A stretch of DNA of 64,000 bases from Erythrobacter sp. 3-20A1M (GCF_018636735.1 NZ_CP045200.1:2510001-2574000), one strand, 5' to 3'. Positions 45,840 through 54,533 are shown, counted from the first letter of the stretch. Program-made: numbers and translations. Notes: generated by a model from the letters alone, not told the origin.

Positions 45840-45861
45840 CGCTGCGGGTCCTATCGCATCC

Positions 45862-45901
45862 GTCTAGGAATTTCGATCCTAGACTCTAGGAAGTCTTCCT
45901 A
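45862..45901. promoter_or_regulatory. Palindromic operator region between S24 repressor and divergent gene
   Basis: Two palindromes sharing the half-site TAGGA(A): GTCTAGGA-7-TCCTAGAC (45862-45884) and TAGGAAG-T-CTTCCTA (45887-45901). They lie just upstream of both divergent starts, the expected place for binding of the S24 repressor. Confidence 0.65.
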
Positions 45902-45945
45902 ATAAGAACATAACAAGAACACAAGCGGAAAGCGAGTCGAAGGCG

Positions 45946-46164
45946 ATGGAGCTCCTGGACCAGATTGAGGGCTATTTGGCGCGAAGTGGTACGAAGGCCA
46001 GCATGTTTGGTAGGCAGGCAGTCGGGGACCCACGGTTTGTTCAGGATCTTCGCGAAGGGCGTCGGCCGAGGCGCAAGACGACGCAACGCGTCCTTAATTT
46101 TCTCGCGTCTACAGAGGGAGTTGCGTCCACGCTCTCGGATCGTGTTGACGTGTCGGCGGGTTAG
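45946..46164 (+). CDS. Small basic HTH-like protein
   Basis: 72 residues: LLDQIEGYLARSGTKASMFGRQAVGDPRFVQDLREGRRPRRKT reads like a compact Xre-type helix-turn-helix. Similar small genes stand divergent to S24 repressors in sphingomonad elements, so a role in the same switch is plausible. No enzymatic motif. Confidence 0.6.
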   Translation: MELLDQIEGYLARSGTKASMFGRQAVGDPRFVQDLREGRRPRRKTTQRVLNFLASTEGVASTLSDRVDVSAG

Positions 46165-46248
46165 ATTCGCATTGCTTTAATTACATCCGTCCAGTAGGTG
46201 TGCCCATACAGAAACTGGTCAGTCCAGCTTTTGTGGGGGCTACGGGGC

Positions 46249-47106
46249 ATGGACGTCGAATCAAGATTACGAAGAGGGGTCGAGAGCAGGCTGGAATTCA
46301 TTGAATTCCGGTTGTTCTGGGAAGGCCACGTAAACCGAAGCGACATCGTCGAGACATTCGGGGTTTCGATCAATCAGGCGTCAGCCGATCTCAACAGATA
46401 TCTGGGGCTAGCCGAGACCAACATGGTCTACGACAAAAGCGCACGGACCTATGTGCGAAGCTCTTCCTTCAAGCCAATCTTCCATAAGCCTGACGCCGAG
46501 CGGTATCTCACTCAAATCCGGTCGATCGCTGACGGGATCATTACTCCCGACGATGCCTGGATCGGCAGCGTTCCGGGGTTTGCTTGCGCGCCAACACCTG
46601 CCCGCGGTGTGTCTGCCCCCATTCTCCGAGCGGTTGTGACCGCGATGAAGCGCAAGGAAGCACTCGAAGTCCTCTACCAGTCGATGTCCTCGCCGGAGCC
46701 GTCTTGGCGCTGGATCGCGCCGCATGCCTTGGTCTTCGACGGGTTCAGGTGGCACGCCCGAGCGCATTGCGTCCGTAGCGGGCAGTTCAAGGACTTCGTC
46801 CTGTCCCGCATCGGTGAAACGCGGGCGAGCAAGGCTAGCGAGGGGACAGCTTCGCGCGATCATGATTGGCTCAGTGATATTGACCTCGTCATCGCGCCCC
46901 ACCCTGAACTGAGCGCCGGGCAGCGCAAGGTGATCGAGCTCGATTACGGAATGGAAGGCGGCAAGGCCGTGATTCCGGTCAAGCGCGCGCTCCTCTATTA
47001 CGCGCTCAAGCGGCTCGGGCTCGATACCGACCCGGCTGCCCGGCGTCCGCAGGATCAGCAGATAATTCTACTTAATCGGGCCGAAATCACGGGGGGCTCC
47101 CTATGA
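46249..47106 (+). CDS. WYL-domain regulator, BrxR/CapW-like
   Basis: The 285-residue protein has an N-terminal winged helix (RLEFIEFRLFWEGHVNRSDIVETFGVSINQASADLNRYL) and a WYL domain (EALEVLYQSMSSPEPSWRWIAPHALVFDGFRWHARAHC). A C-terminal extension follows. This is the architecture of regulators that precede BREX, CBASS and other defence operons and repress them. It overlaps the helicase gene by four bases, so it was probably the first gene of a defence operon. Start 46249 chosen because earlier in-frame starts add no family sequence. Confidence 0.8.
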   Translation: MDVESRLRRGVESRLEFIEFRLFWEGHVNRSDIVETFGVSINQASADLNRYLGLAETNMVYDKSARTYVRSSSFKPIFHKPDAERYLTQIRSIADGIITPDDAWIGSVPGFACAPTPARGVSAPILRAVVTAMKRKEALEVLYQSMSSPEPSWRWIAPHALVFDGFRWHARAHCVRSGQFKDFVLSRIGETRASKASEGTASRDHDWLSDIDLVIAPHPELSAGQRKVIELDYGMEGGKAVIPVKRALLYYALKRLGLDTDPAARRPQDQQIILLNRAEITGGSL

Positions 47107-49235
47107 ATTCCACACCTCAGCCCGGGGCCGTAATCGAGCTGCGCTCAGCGACTTGGAAGGTGCTCGGCACCTCAACGCTAAAGCTTGGGTACAGCGAAGT
47201 ACATTGTCGCGGCCTCTCCGGTTTGGTTCGCGACAAGGAGGCCCGGTTTGTCTGGAACCTTGAGAAGGATGCACGCGTGCTGGATCCGACCGGGGTCCAC
47301 CTCGTCCCCGACACGTCCCCGGGGCTCAATGACATCAAGCTGCATATCGAGGCGGCATTCCGCCACACGCCGACTACGACCCGACGCCCCATCACACTTG
47401 GCCGAGCGGCGATCGATAACCTGACGTTCCAACATCTGCCGGTTGAGCGGGCGCTTGCGCAGGATCGCGTCCGGCTTCTGATCGCAGATGATGTTGGCCT
47501 CGGAAAGACGCTGGAGGCCGGGCTTATCGCTTCCGAATTGGCTCTGCGTGGGCGGGCGAACCGGATACTCGTGGTCACCACCCGGGCAATGCTGACCCAG
47601 TTCCAAAAGGAATTCTGGACCCGCTTTTCAATCCCGCTTGCCCGGCTCGACAGCGCGGCGATCCGGCGGATGCGGAACCGGATTCCGGCCCACTACAACG
47701 TCTTCGACCAGTTCGACCGGTCGATTGTCTCGATCGACACACTGAAGCGGGATGCGCAGATCCGGGACGCGATCCGGCACTCCTACTGGGACTTGATCAT
47801 CATTGATGAGGCCCACAACGCTGCGGTCCGAAAAAATACGACGGGGACAAACTCCCAACGAGCCGATCTGGCCCGGCTTCTATCGCGCCGGACCGACTCG
47901 CTCCTTCTGCTGACCGCTACCCCGCACGACGGGTCCCAGGAGAGCTTCGCCAGCCTGATCGAGATGCTGGACCCGACCCGAGTCCCCGACCCGTCCCGCC
48001 TGCACCGGAGCGACATTGAGGATCTGGTGGTGCGTCGGTTTCGGTCCTCCCCCGAGGTGGTCGCGGATATCGGCCGCGAGGTTCCGAAGCGGGAGCTGTT
48101 CCGCCGTTCTTTCCCGCTCAGCCCCCAGGAGGAGCTCGCTTATCAATCCGTCGCGGACCTGCATCTCGATTTGGACGAGGAGTCGTCCCGGGGACGTGCG
48201 ATCGACTTGTTCCGGACGACGCTCGCCAAGGCGATCTTCTCGAGCCCGGCTGCCTGCCGTGAAACCCTTGAGCGGCGCATCCGGGGAATCGAGAATGGGA
48301 CTGCCCGCGGCACTCTGGAGGACCGGGACCGGCTACTGGCTCTGGCAGGCCAGGTAGATGCAATCGATACCGATGCTTTCAGCAAGTATCAGGATCTCCT
48401 GCAGCTGTTGCGCGACCTGCGCTGGACCGGAAGAGACCCACGAGACAGACTTGTGATCTTCTCCGAACGGATTGCCACCGTCTCCTGGCTCTCTGAGCGG
48501 CTGCGGGTGGATCTGGGTCTATCGGAGGAGCAGGTGGCCCGGGTCGACGGGGGCAGCGTCGAGGCGGACGTCCGGACCCAGCAGGTGATTGAGGCATTCG
48601 GGCAGGAGCGGTCCCCGGTCCGGATCCTGATCGCCTCCGACATGGCGTCCGAGGGACTCAATCTGCACTTTCAGTGCCACCGGCTAATCCACTTCGACTT
48701 GCCTTGGTCTCTCCTGCGTTTCCAGCAGCGGAACGGGCGCATCGACCGATACGGACAGGACCGGCCACCCCAGATCACCTACTTCGTCGGGGAGAGCACC
48801 CATCCGAAGGTTCGCCAGATGTGGGTGCTCGAGAAGCTGGTCGCCAAGGATGTGGCGGCTCAGGAGGGGGTCGGGGATCCGGCGGTTTTCCTAGGCGCCG
48901 GGCACACCGAGGGAGAGGAGACCGTGGTCGCCGAGGCCGTCGCCGCAGGGATCGGCGCCGACGCATTCGAGGTGCAGATGGACGCGCGGGCTGCGGAGGC
49001 TGCGACCCACTTGTCCCTAGACGATGAGTTCGCCGCCCTTTTCGGTGACTATGCGACCCCAGTCCCCCGGAAGGCGGAGGTGGCCGCAGATCTCGCTCCT
49101 CCTCGTCTCTTCAAAGACACGTTCACCTACGCCACGGCCATGATCGAGCGCCTCTCTCGCCCTGAGGAGTGTGTATTCGCTGACACGCCGTCCGTCGTCC
49201 AGTGTTCCCCGTCAGCGCCAATGGCACAGATTTGA
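47103..49235 (+). CDS. SNF2-type helicase, 3' end replaced by IS sequence
   Basis: A 710-residue RapA-like helicase. Motif I is ADDVGLGKTLEAG (about residue 130), motif II DEAHNA, motif III LTATPHDG; the second half has ASEGLNLHFQC and QRNGRIDRYGQ. It is the type found in defence operons such as DISARM (DrmD) and related loci. The last 15 or so residues (PSVVQCSP...) come from the left end of the IS, whose terminal repeat starts at about 49190. Full family members I know run longer, so the C-terminal domain and any downstream partner genes have probably been lost. Confidence 0.8.
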   Translation: MNSTPQPGAVIELRSATWKVLGTSTLKLGYSEVHCRGLSGLVRDKEARFVWNLEKDARVLDPTGVHLVPDTSPGLNDIKLHIEAAFRHTPTTTRRPITLGRAAIDNLTFQHLPVERALAQDRVRLLIADDVGLGKTLEAGLIASELALRGRANRILVVTTRAMLTQFQKEFWTRFSIPLARLDSAAIRRMRNRIPAHYNVFDQFDRSIVSIDTLKRDAQIRDAIRHSYWDLIIIDEAHNAAVRKNTTGTNSQRADLARLLSRRTDSLLLLTATPHDGSQESFASLIEMLDPTRVPDPSRLHRSDIEDLVVRRFRSSPEVVADIGREVPKRELFRRSFPLSPQEELAYQSVADLHLDLDEESSRGRAIDLFRTTLAKAIFSSPAACRETLERRIRGIENGTARGTLEDRDRLLALAGQVDAIDTDAFSKYQDLLQLLRDLRWTGRDPRDRLVIFSERIATVSWLSERLRVDLGLSEEQVARVDGGSVEADVRTQQVIEAFGQERSPVRILIASDMASEGLNLHFQCHRLIHFDLPWSLLRFQQRNGRIDRYGQDRPPQITYFVGESTHPKVRQMWVLEKLVAKDVAAQEGVGDPAVFLGAGHTEGEETVVAEAVAAGIGADAFEVQMDARAAEAATHLSLDDEFAALFGDYATPVPRKAEVAADLAPPRLFKDTFTYATAMIERLSRPEECVFADTPSVVQCSPSAPMAQI

Positions 49236-49287
49236 GGTTGTGAATTAAGGAGGATTGGGGCTTCGTCGCAGTGACGAAGGAACGAAG

Positions 49288-49674
49288 ATGAAGCCCCAAT
49301 CCTCCTTGAAAAAATCGCCTGCCAAGGCCCCTGCTGAGCGGGTGGTGAAGGACATCCGGCGGCAGACCCGGCGGCATTTTTCGGCCGAAGACAAGATCCG
49401 CATTGTGCTCGATGGGCTGCGTGGCGAAGACAGCATTGCTGAACTATGCCGCAAGGCAGGCATTGCCCAGAGCCTGTATTACACCTGGTCGAAGGAGTTC
49501 ATGGAAGCGGGCAAGCGGCGCCTGGCGGGTGACACGGCTCGTGCCGCGACCAGCGGCGAGGTGCAGGACCTGCGCCGCGAAGCCCGCGCTTTGAAGGAAT
49601 GCGTGGCCGACCTGACGCTCGAAAACCGTCTGCTCAAAAAAAGCATGATCGCGGATGGGGGCGACGACGAATGA
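49288..49674 (+). CDS. IS3-family transposase OrfA
   Basis: The 128-residue protein has the IS3 OrfA helix-turn-helix (RHFSAEDKIRIVLDGLRGEDSIAELCRKAGIAQSLYYTWSKEF) and a C-terminal leucine-zipper-like coiled coil. It binds the IS ends and can be fused to OrfB by frameshifting. The ATG with GAAGGAACGAAG upstream is preferred over an earlier in-frame start inside the left IS end. Confidence 0.92.
   Translation: MKPQSSLKKSPAKAPAERVVKDIRRQTRRHFSAEDKIRIVLDGLRGEDSIAELCRKAGIAQSLYYTWSKEFMEAGKRRLAGDTARAATSGEVQDLRREARALKECVADLTLENRLLKKSMIADGGDDE
49636..49643 (+). other. Probable -1 translational frameshift site
   Basis: AAAAAAAG near the end of orfA, just before orfB. The -1 frame is open from here into orfB, so slippage would give the OrfAB transposase, as in other IS3 elements. 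Confidence 0.7.
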
Positions 49675-50651
49675 GATATCCCGCATCCGAGAAGCTCGAG
49701 ATCATCCGGATCGTCGAGCAGTCGCATCTGCCGGCGAAGCTCACCCTCGACAAGCTGGGGATCGCACGCCGGACGTTCTACCGCTGGTACGACCGGTTCC
49801 TCGAAGGCGGACCGGAGGCGTTGGAAGATCGGCCATCGGCACCGAGCCGCGTGTGGAACCGGATCCCGCCTGACATCCTTGATCAGATCATCGAACTGGC
49901 ACTGGAGCAGTCCGAGCTGAGCCCACGGGAGCTGGCGGTGCGCTTTACCGACGAAAGGCGTTACTTCGTGTCGGAAGCCACGGTTTACCGCCTTCTGAAG
50001 GCCCATGACCTGATCACCAGCCCGGCCTATGTGGTGATCAAGGCCGCCGATCAGTTCCACACCAAGACCACCCGGCCGAACGAGATGTGGCAGACCGACT
50101 TCACCTACTTCAAGATTATCGGGTGGGGCTGGATGTACCTGTCGACCGTGCTCGACGACTTCTCACGCTACATCATCGCCTGGAAGCTGTGCACCAACAT
50201 GCGCGCCGAGGACGTGACCGACACGCTGGACATGGCACTGGCCGCATCGGGCTGCGACAGCGCCACGGTGCTGCACAAGCCAAGGCTGCTGTCGGACAAT
50301 GGCCCCAGCTACATCGCCGGCGAACTGGCGGAATACATCGAGGCCCAGAAGATGAGCCATGTGCGCGGTGCCCCGCTACACCCGCAGACCCAGGGCAAGA
50401 TCGAGCGCTGGCATCAGACCCTGAAAAACCGCATCTTGCTGGAAAACTACTTCCTGCCCGGCGACCTCGAAGCTCACATCGAGGCCTTCGTCGAGCACTA
50501 CAATCACCAGCGATACCACGAGAGCCTGGCCAATGTGACGCCTGCCGACGCCTACTTCGGCAGGGCTCCGGCAATCATCAAACTGCGCGAAAGGATCAAG
50601 CGACAGACCATCGAACATCGGCGCTTGCAGCACCGCAAGTTCGCCGCCTAA
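49671..50651 (+). CDS. IS3-family transposase OrfB
   Basis: The 326-residue catalytic protein has the DDE triad: Asp in MWQTDFTYFKI, Asp in LLSDNGPSY and Glu in KIERWHQTLKNR, 35 residues apart for the last pair as in the family. An N-terminal HTH_21-like region precedes it. The ATG overlaps the orfA stop (ATGA). Apparently intact. Confidence 0.93.
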   Translation: MRYPASEKLEIIRIVEQSHLPAKLTLDKLGIARRTFYRWYDRFLEGGPEALEDRPSAPSRVWNRIPPDILDQIIELALEQSELSPRELAVRFTDERRYFVSEATVYRLLKAHDLITSPAYVVIKAADQFHTKTTRPNEMWQTDFTYFKIIGWGWMYLSTVLDDFSRYIIAWKLCTNMRAEDVTDTLDMALAASGCDSATVLHKPRLLSDNGPSYIAGELAEYIEAQKMSHVRGAPLHPQTQGKIERWHQTLKNRILLENYFLPGDLEAHIEAFVEHYNHQRYHESLANVTPADAYFGRAPAIIKLRERIKRQTIEHRRLQHRKFAA

Positions 50652-50725
50652 CATCAACCCCCTGACGAGGTCCGCACTCCGCTAATCTACGCCGCGAGTT
50701 GTGCCGAATGTTCTGACGACGGACA

Positions 50726-50968
50726 CGGCGTTCAGTCTGGATTTGCTCGCGCAACGACGCCATCGGCAACGTGGCCGTAGTTGCCGCTGCCGCGGGTGTA
50801 TTCGGGACCGGCACGGCCTGGCCCGATCTCATCGTCGCCGCGATCATGGCGGCGCTCGGTCTGTCTGGCGGATGGCAGATCGTGAGGCATGCACTGCGCG
50901 ATCTCGCCGAAGCGTCAGGTTCGTCCGCCACATTGGTCGAGGTCCATTCTAAGAATGCGTCGCAATAG
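50726..50968 (+). pseudogene. Cation diffusion facilitator (CzcD-like), C-terminal remnant
   Basis: Immediately after the IS end the frame reads SVWICSRNDAIGNVAVV, then GTGTAWPDLIVAAIMAALGLSGGWQIVRHA, the last membrane helices of cation efflux proteins of the CzcD type. The first two-thirds of the gene are missing, removed by the IS. A GTG at 50771 could start a 65-residue remnant, but no function is expected. It shows that a heavy-metal efflux gene once stood here, in keeping with the metal genes further right. Confidence 0.8.
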
Positions 50969-51007
50969 CCTTGACCCTGTAGCGACTTCAGGGTGTAGGC
51001 GCGCCAC

Positions 51008-52990
51008 ATGACGAGTCTCGGATCGAATCTCATGGTGCGCCGTCTGGGCGTGTTTCTGGCAATCCTGCTCTCTGTCGTAGCTTCGGGGCTCACGGCGTCG
51101 CCTGCGGCAGCCCAGACGCTCGATCCGGCAACCGCGCAAAGGGTCGGCACCACGTGGAAGCTCCTCGATTACATCGCGGTCGACTACGAGGGCGCGGTGT
51201 CGGGGGGCAAGATCGCCAGCGAGGGCGAATATGCCGAGATGCAGGAGTTCGCGGCCACAATCGCAGACGAGATCGGTGCACTGCCCGACCGGCCGAAGAA
51301 GGCCGAGCTGGTCCGCGAGGCGCGCGTCCTGCGCAACCAGATCGCCGCGAAAGCTCCAGCGGCGCGGATAGCTGCGACCTCTCAGACGATCTCCGGCGTT
51401 CTGCTCGAGGCTTATCCCGTCCCGGTCGCGCCTTCGACGGCGCCGGACGTCGCGCGTGGTGCTGCTCTCTTCGCCGATAATTGCGCCGCCTGCCATGGCG
51501 CGAGCGGCAACGGCAAGGGACCCGATGCTGCCGGGCTCGAAACGCCGCCCGTTGCGTTCACCGACACCGCCCGCGCGCGCAAGCGCAGCCTCGCGGCACT
51601 CGAGCAGGTCATCTCTCAAGGGATCGACGGCACCGCGATGCAGAGCTTTCGCGACCTTTCTGCCGAGGATCGCTGGGCGCTCGCCTTCCGCGCCGGAGCG
51701 TTCGCCTTTTCACAGGCCGATGTCCGCCGCGGCGAAACGTTGTGGCAGAGCAGCGCCGACATTCGCGCCAGAATTCCCGACCTCAAGGCTCTGGTCACGA
51801 CCACCCCCGAAGCGCTGGGCGAGCAGATCGGACAGGCGCGGGCCGATGCCGTCATGGCCTATCTCCGCGGCCATCCCGAAGCCGTGACGGCGCGGCCTTC
51901 GGGCGATGCCGGCAAAGCCATCGCCACGACCCGCGCCAGGCTCGGCGAAAGCGTCGACGCCTACCGCTCCGGAGACAGGAAACGGGCCAAGGCGCTCGCT
52001 CTGTCGGCCTATCTCGACGGCTTCGAACCCATCGAGCCGCTGCTCAGCGCCAAGGACGCCGGACTGATGGCGAATATCGAGACGCGCATGGGCGCGTTCC
52101 GGGCAGCGATCGGCGACGGAATAGCGCCCGATGCCCTGGCGACGCAGGCGGGAGCAATCGATACGCTCCTCGATGACGCCGAGCGCGCCCTCGCGCCCGG
52201 CGCGTCGAGCGCCGTCACCACGTTCGCCGGCGCGTTTGCCGTCCTGTTGCGCGAAGGCCTCGAAGCGCTGCTCATCGTCGTGGCGATGCTGGCGTTTCTG
52301 GAGAAGGCGGACCGCAAGGACGTGTTGCGCTACGTTCACGGCGGCTGGACGAGCGCTCTCGTTGCCGGAGGAGCGACCTGGCTGGTGGCCACTTATGCGA
52401 TCGGCATCAGCGGCGCGAGCCGCGAGCTGACCGAAGGGTTCGGCTCCCTGTTTGCGGCGGTCGTGCTGCTGTCGGTGGGCATCTGGATGCACGGCAAGGC
52501 GCAGGCCGGCCAGTGGCAGAGGTATATTCAGGAAAAGCTCGCCAGGGCCTTGGGCGGCCAGTCGGGCTGGTTGCTGTTCGGCCTCGCTTTCGTCGTCGTA
52601 TACCGCGAGGTGTTCGAGACGATCCTGTTCTTTGCCGCCTTGTGGTCGCAGGGCAACGGAGCGGCAATGCTTGCTGGAACGGTCGCCGCCGTGCTCGTGC
52701 TCGCCGGCCTCGCGTGGACGATGCTGCGGTACAGCCGGCAACTGCCGATCGCCAGCTTCTTCCGCTACAGCTCCTGGCTGATGGCCGCGTTGACAGTGGT
52801 GCTCGCGGGCAAGGGTGTCGCCGCATTGCAGGAGGCAGGCTGGATCGATATCGCGCCGCTATCGTTCGTGCCGCGACTTTCGATCATCGGCCTTTTCCCC
52901 ACGCTCGAGACGATCGCGGCGCAGATTCTCGTCCTTGTCGCGCTTGTCCTCGGCTTTGCGGTCAATCGTCGCCGAGTGGCCGCAGACTGA
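51008..52990 (+). CDS. Cytochrome c / FTR1-family iron permease
   Basis: The 660-residue protein combines a signal peptide (to about residue 36) and a periplasmic helical domain. A c-type cytochrome domain follows, with haem motif CAACH at about residue 160. The C-terminal seven-helix FTR1 permease has the iron-binding REGLEALLIV (about residue 417) and REVFETILFF (about 535) motifs. FTR1 proteins import ferric iron delivered by oxidation of Fe(II). The fused cytochrome could supply or remove electrons, standing in for the separate EfeO/EfeB proteins. The intact gene begins 40 bases after the truncated efflux gene. Confidence 0.88.
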   Translation: MTSLGSNLMVRRLGVFLAILLSVVASGLTASPAAAQTLDPATAQRVGTTWKLLDYIAVDYEGAVSGGKIASEGEYAEMQEFAATIADEIGALPDRPKKAELVREARVLRNQIAAKAPAARIAATSQTISGVLLEAYPVPVAPSTAPDVARGAALFADNCAACHGASGNGKGPDAAGLETPPVAFTDTARARKRSLAALEQVISQGIDGTAMQSFRDLSAEDRWALAFRAGAFAFSQADVRRGETLWQSSADIRARIPDLKALVTTTPEALGEQIGQARADAVMAYLRGHPEAVTARPSGDAGKAIATTRARLGESVDAYRSGDRKRAKALALSAYLDGFEPIEPLLSAKDAGLMANIETRMGAFRAAIGDGIAPDALATQAGAIDTLLDDAERALAPGASSAVTTFAGAFAVLLREGLEALLIVVAMLAFLEKADRKDVLRYVHGGWTSALVAGGATWLVATYAIGISGASRELTEGFGSLFAAVVLLSVGIWMHGKAQAGQWQRYIQEKLARALGGQSGWLLFGLAFVVVYREVFETILFFAALWSQGNGAAMLAGTVAAVLVLAGLAWTMLRYSRQLPIASFFRYSSWLMAALTVVLAGKGVAALQEAGWIDIAPLSFVPRLSIIGLFPTLETIAAQILVLVALVLGFAVNRRRVAAD

Positions 52991-53459
52991 TGCGCTGCCT
53001 TCCTGACGATTTAAGACTGCGGCTCGATGCGGCCGCCGCTCTGGCGCGGCGCCAGCTTAGCGGCAAATCCGACCGTCCAGCATCACGCTTACCTACCGGC
53101 GACACGGAGTCACACTGGTTATGAAAGCGAAAGTTCTTCGGTTCAGGGGCCTATCCGCAAAAATTGTTTGAAGACCGGCTATTGGTCTTGCCCCGCTCGG
53201 ACTTCGCTGCACGGACCACTGGAGGCCGTTAGCTAATCGGGTCCTACAATGCGATTTCCATCAAACCTGATCTTGGCGATTTTTCGCCGGGAATATGACA
53301 GCTCCGAAAGCTGTAATATCACGTCTCGACAAGCGTCTGTGGCCTTGTGCACGGAAACGCCTGCCAGCAAAAATTTGCCGATCAGTACGCGTTGCGCGGG
53401 CTTGGTACATCTCTTTGTGTCCTCGCAAGAGGTGCGTGTGCACAAAGAAAAGGACGATC
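52991..53459. other. Intergenic region
   Basis: 469 bases without a convincing gene. A small hairpin GGCG-ATTTTT-CGCC (about 53274-53287) is the only structure seen; the adh ribosome binding site (AAAAGGA) is at the end. Confidence 0.5.
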
Positions 53460-54533
53460 ATGGCGAAGATGAGGGCAGCGGTGTTCGTGGAGCCGGGGCG
53501 AATTGTCCTCGATGAGAAGCCGATTCCGGAAGTCGGGGCACTCGATGCGCTTGTGCGGATCACCACAACCACCATCTGCGGCACCGACGTGCACATTCTG
53601 AAAGGCGAATACCCGGTTGTCCCCGGCCTCACCGTTGGACACGAACCGGTCGGGATTATCGAAAAGCTGGGCTCGGCCGTCACGGGGTACCAGGAAGGTC
53701 AGCGGGTAATCGCAGGCGCGATCTCCCCCAGCGGCCACAGCAACGCCTGTCTTGCAGGCTTTCATTCGCAAGACGGGGCGGGCGCTCGCCATGGCTGGAA
53801 ACCGATCGGTGGATGGAAGCTCGGAAACACCATCGACGGCTGCCAGGCGGAGTATGTGCTGGTGCCGGACGCCATGGCTAACCTGGCCCCTGTACCCGAC
53901 GGTCTGACGGACGAGCAGGTGTTGATGTGCCCGGATATCATGTCGACGGGCTTTGGGGGCGCAGAGCGAGGCGGCGTCCGGATCGGTGATACCGTCGCGG
54001 TATTCGCGCAGGGGCCGATTGGCCTCTGCGCTGCGGCCGGGGCGAAGCTTGCCGGGGCAACCCTCGTCATTGGAGTCGATCGCTTGCCCGCGCGTCTCCA
54101 CACCGCCAGGGCGCTGGGCATTGATGCCGTGATCGACGCCGGCACCCTCGATCCCGTGAACGAGATACTGCGCCTGACCGACGGGCGCGGGGTGGACGTC
54201 GCGATCGAGGCACTCGGAAGCCAGGCAACATTCGAGGCATGCCTGAGGGTGCTGCGTCCAGGCGGAACGCTTTCGAGCCTTGGCGTCTATTCCGCGGATA
54301 TCAAGGTCCCGCTGAATGCGTTCGCCGCCGGGCTTGGCGATCTCAGCATCGTAACGACGCTGTGTCCGGGCGGAAAGGAACGCATGCGCCGGCTCATCGA
54401 GGTCGTGGCGGCGGGGAGGGTAGACCTCCGGCCCATGGTTACCCATCGCTATAAGCTCGACGACATCGAAGCGGCCTATGAACTCTTTGCCCACCAGCGT
54501 GACGGTGTCCTCAAAGTGGCAATCACACCTTAG
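53460..54533 (+). CDS. Zinc-dependent alcohol dehydrogenase
   Basis: The 357-residue medium-chain dehydrogenase has the catalytic zinc ligands in ICGTDVHILKG and GHEPVGIIEKLG (Cys about 39, His-Glu about 61). The NAD(P) Rossmann motif is around FAQGPIGLCAAAGAKLAGA (GxGxxG replaced by GPIGLC). The Cys cluster for the structural zinc is reduced, as in the isopropanol/butanediol dehydrogenase branch. It likely oxidises a secondary alcohol or aldehyde. The start at 53460 with AAAAGGACG upstream matches the family N-terminus. Confidence 0.88.
   Translation: MAKMRAAVFVEPGRIVLDEKPIPEVGALDALVRITTTTICGTDVHILKGEYPVVPGLTVGHEPVGIIEKLGSAVTGYQEGQRVIAGAISPSGHSNACLAGFHSQDGAGARHGWKPIGGWKLGNTIDGCQAEYVLVPDAMANLAPVPDGLTDEQVLMCPDIMSTGFGGAERGGVRIGDTVAVFAQGPIGLCAAAGAKLAGATLVIGVDRLPARLHTARALGIDAVIDAGTLDPVNEILRLTDGRGVDVAIEALGSQATFEACLRVLRPGGTLSSLGVYSADIKVPLNAFAAGLGDLSIVTTLCPGGKERMRRLIEVVAAGRVDLRPMVTHRYKLDDIEAAYELFAHQRDGVLKVAITP

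Larger units (their letters stand above)
49190..50725 (+). mobile_element. IS3-family insertion sequence
   Basis: Two overlapping frames (orfA, orfB) lie between imperfect terminal inverted repeats: GTCCGTCGTC at 49190-49199 and its complement GACGACGGAC at 50715-50724 (then A, giving a CA end). The flanks belong to different broken genes and no target duplication is visible, so the element probably mediated a deletion or rearrangement after it inserted. Confidence 0.85.
15196..50970. mobile_element. Integrated mobilizable element at tRNA-Met (right end uncertain)
   Basis: A P4-type integrase starts 179 bases after the tRNA. Plasmid- and conjugation-type genes follow: ParB, ArdC, SSB, a TraD coupling protein, a MobF relaxase, an S24 repressor and a transglycosylase. 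Many small DUF proteins typical of sphingomonad plasmids and islands are present. No VirB/Trb mating-pair genes are seen. A direct repeat of the tRNA 3' end was not found, so the right boundary is only a guess, placed after the IS and the truncated efflux gene. The metal cluster further right could also belong to it. Confidence 0.65.

Noticed and set aside
50677-50684. CTCCGCTA, identical to the tRNA 3' end, as a right att site
   Set aside because: Only eight bases match and it lies inside the IS end, so chance is likely. No longer repeat was found.
52991-53459. Possible small gene before the alcohol dehydrogenase
   Set aside because: Open frames lack ribosome binding sites and domains; they are extensions of the adh frame or random.
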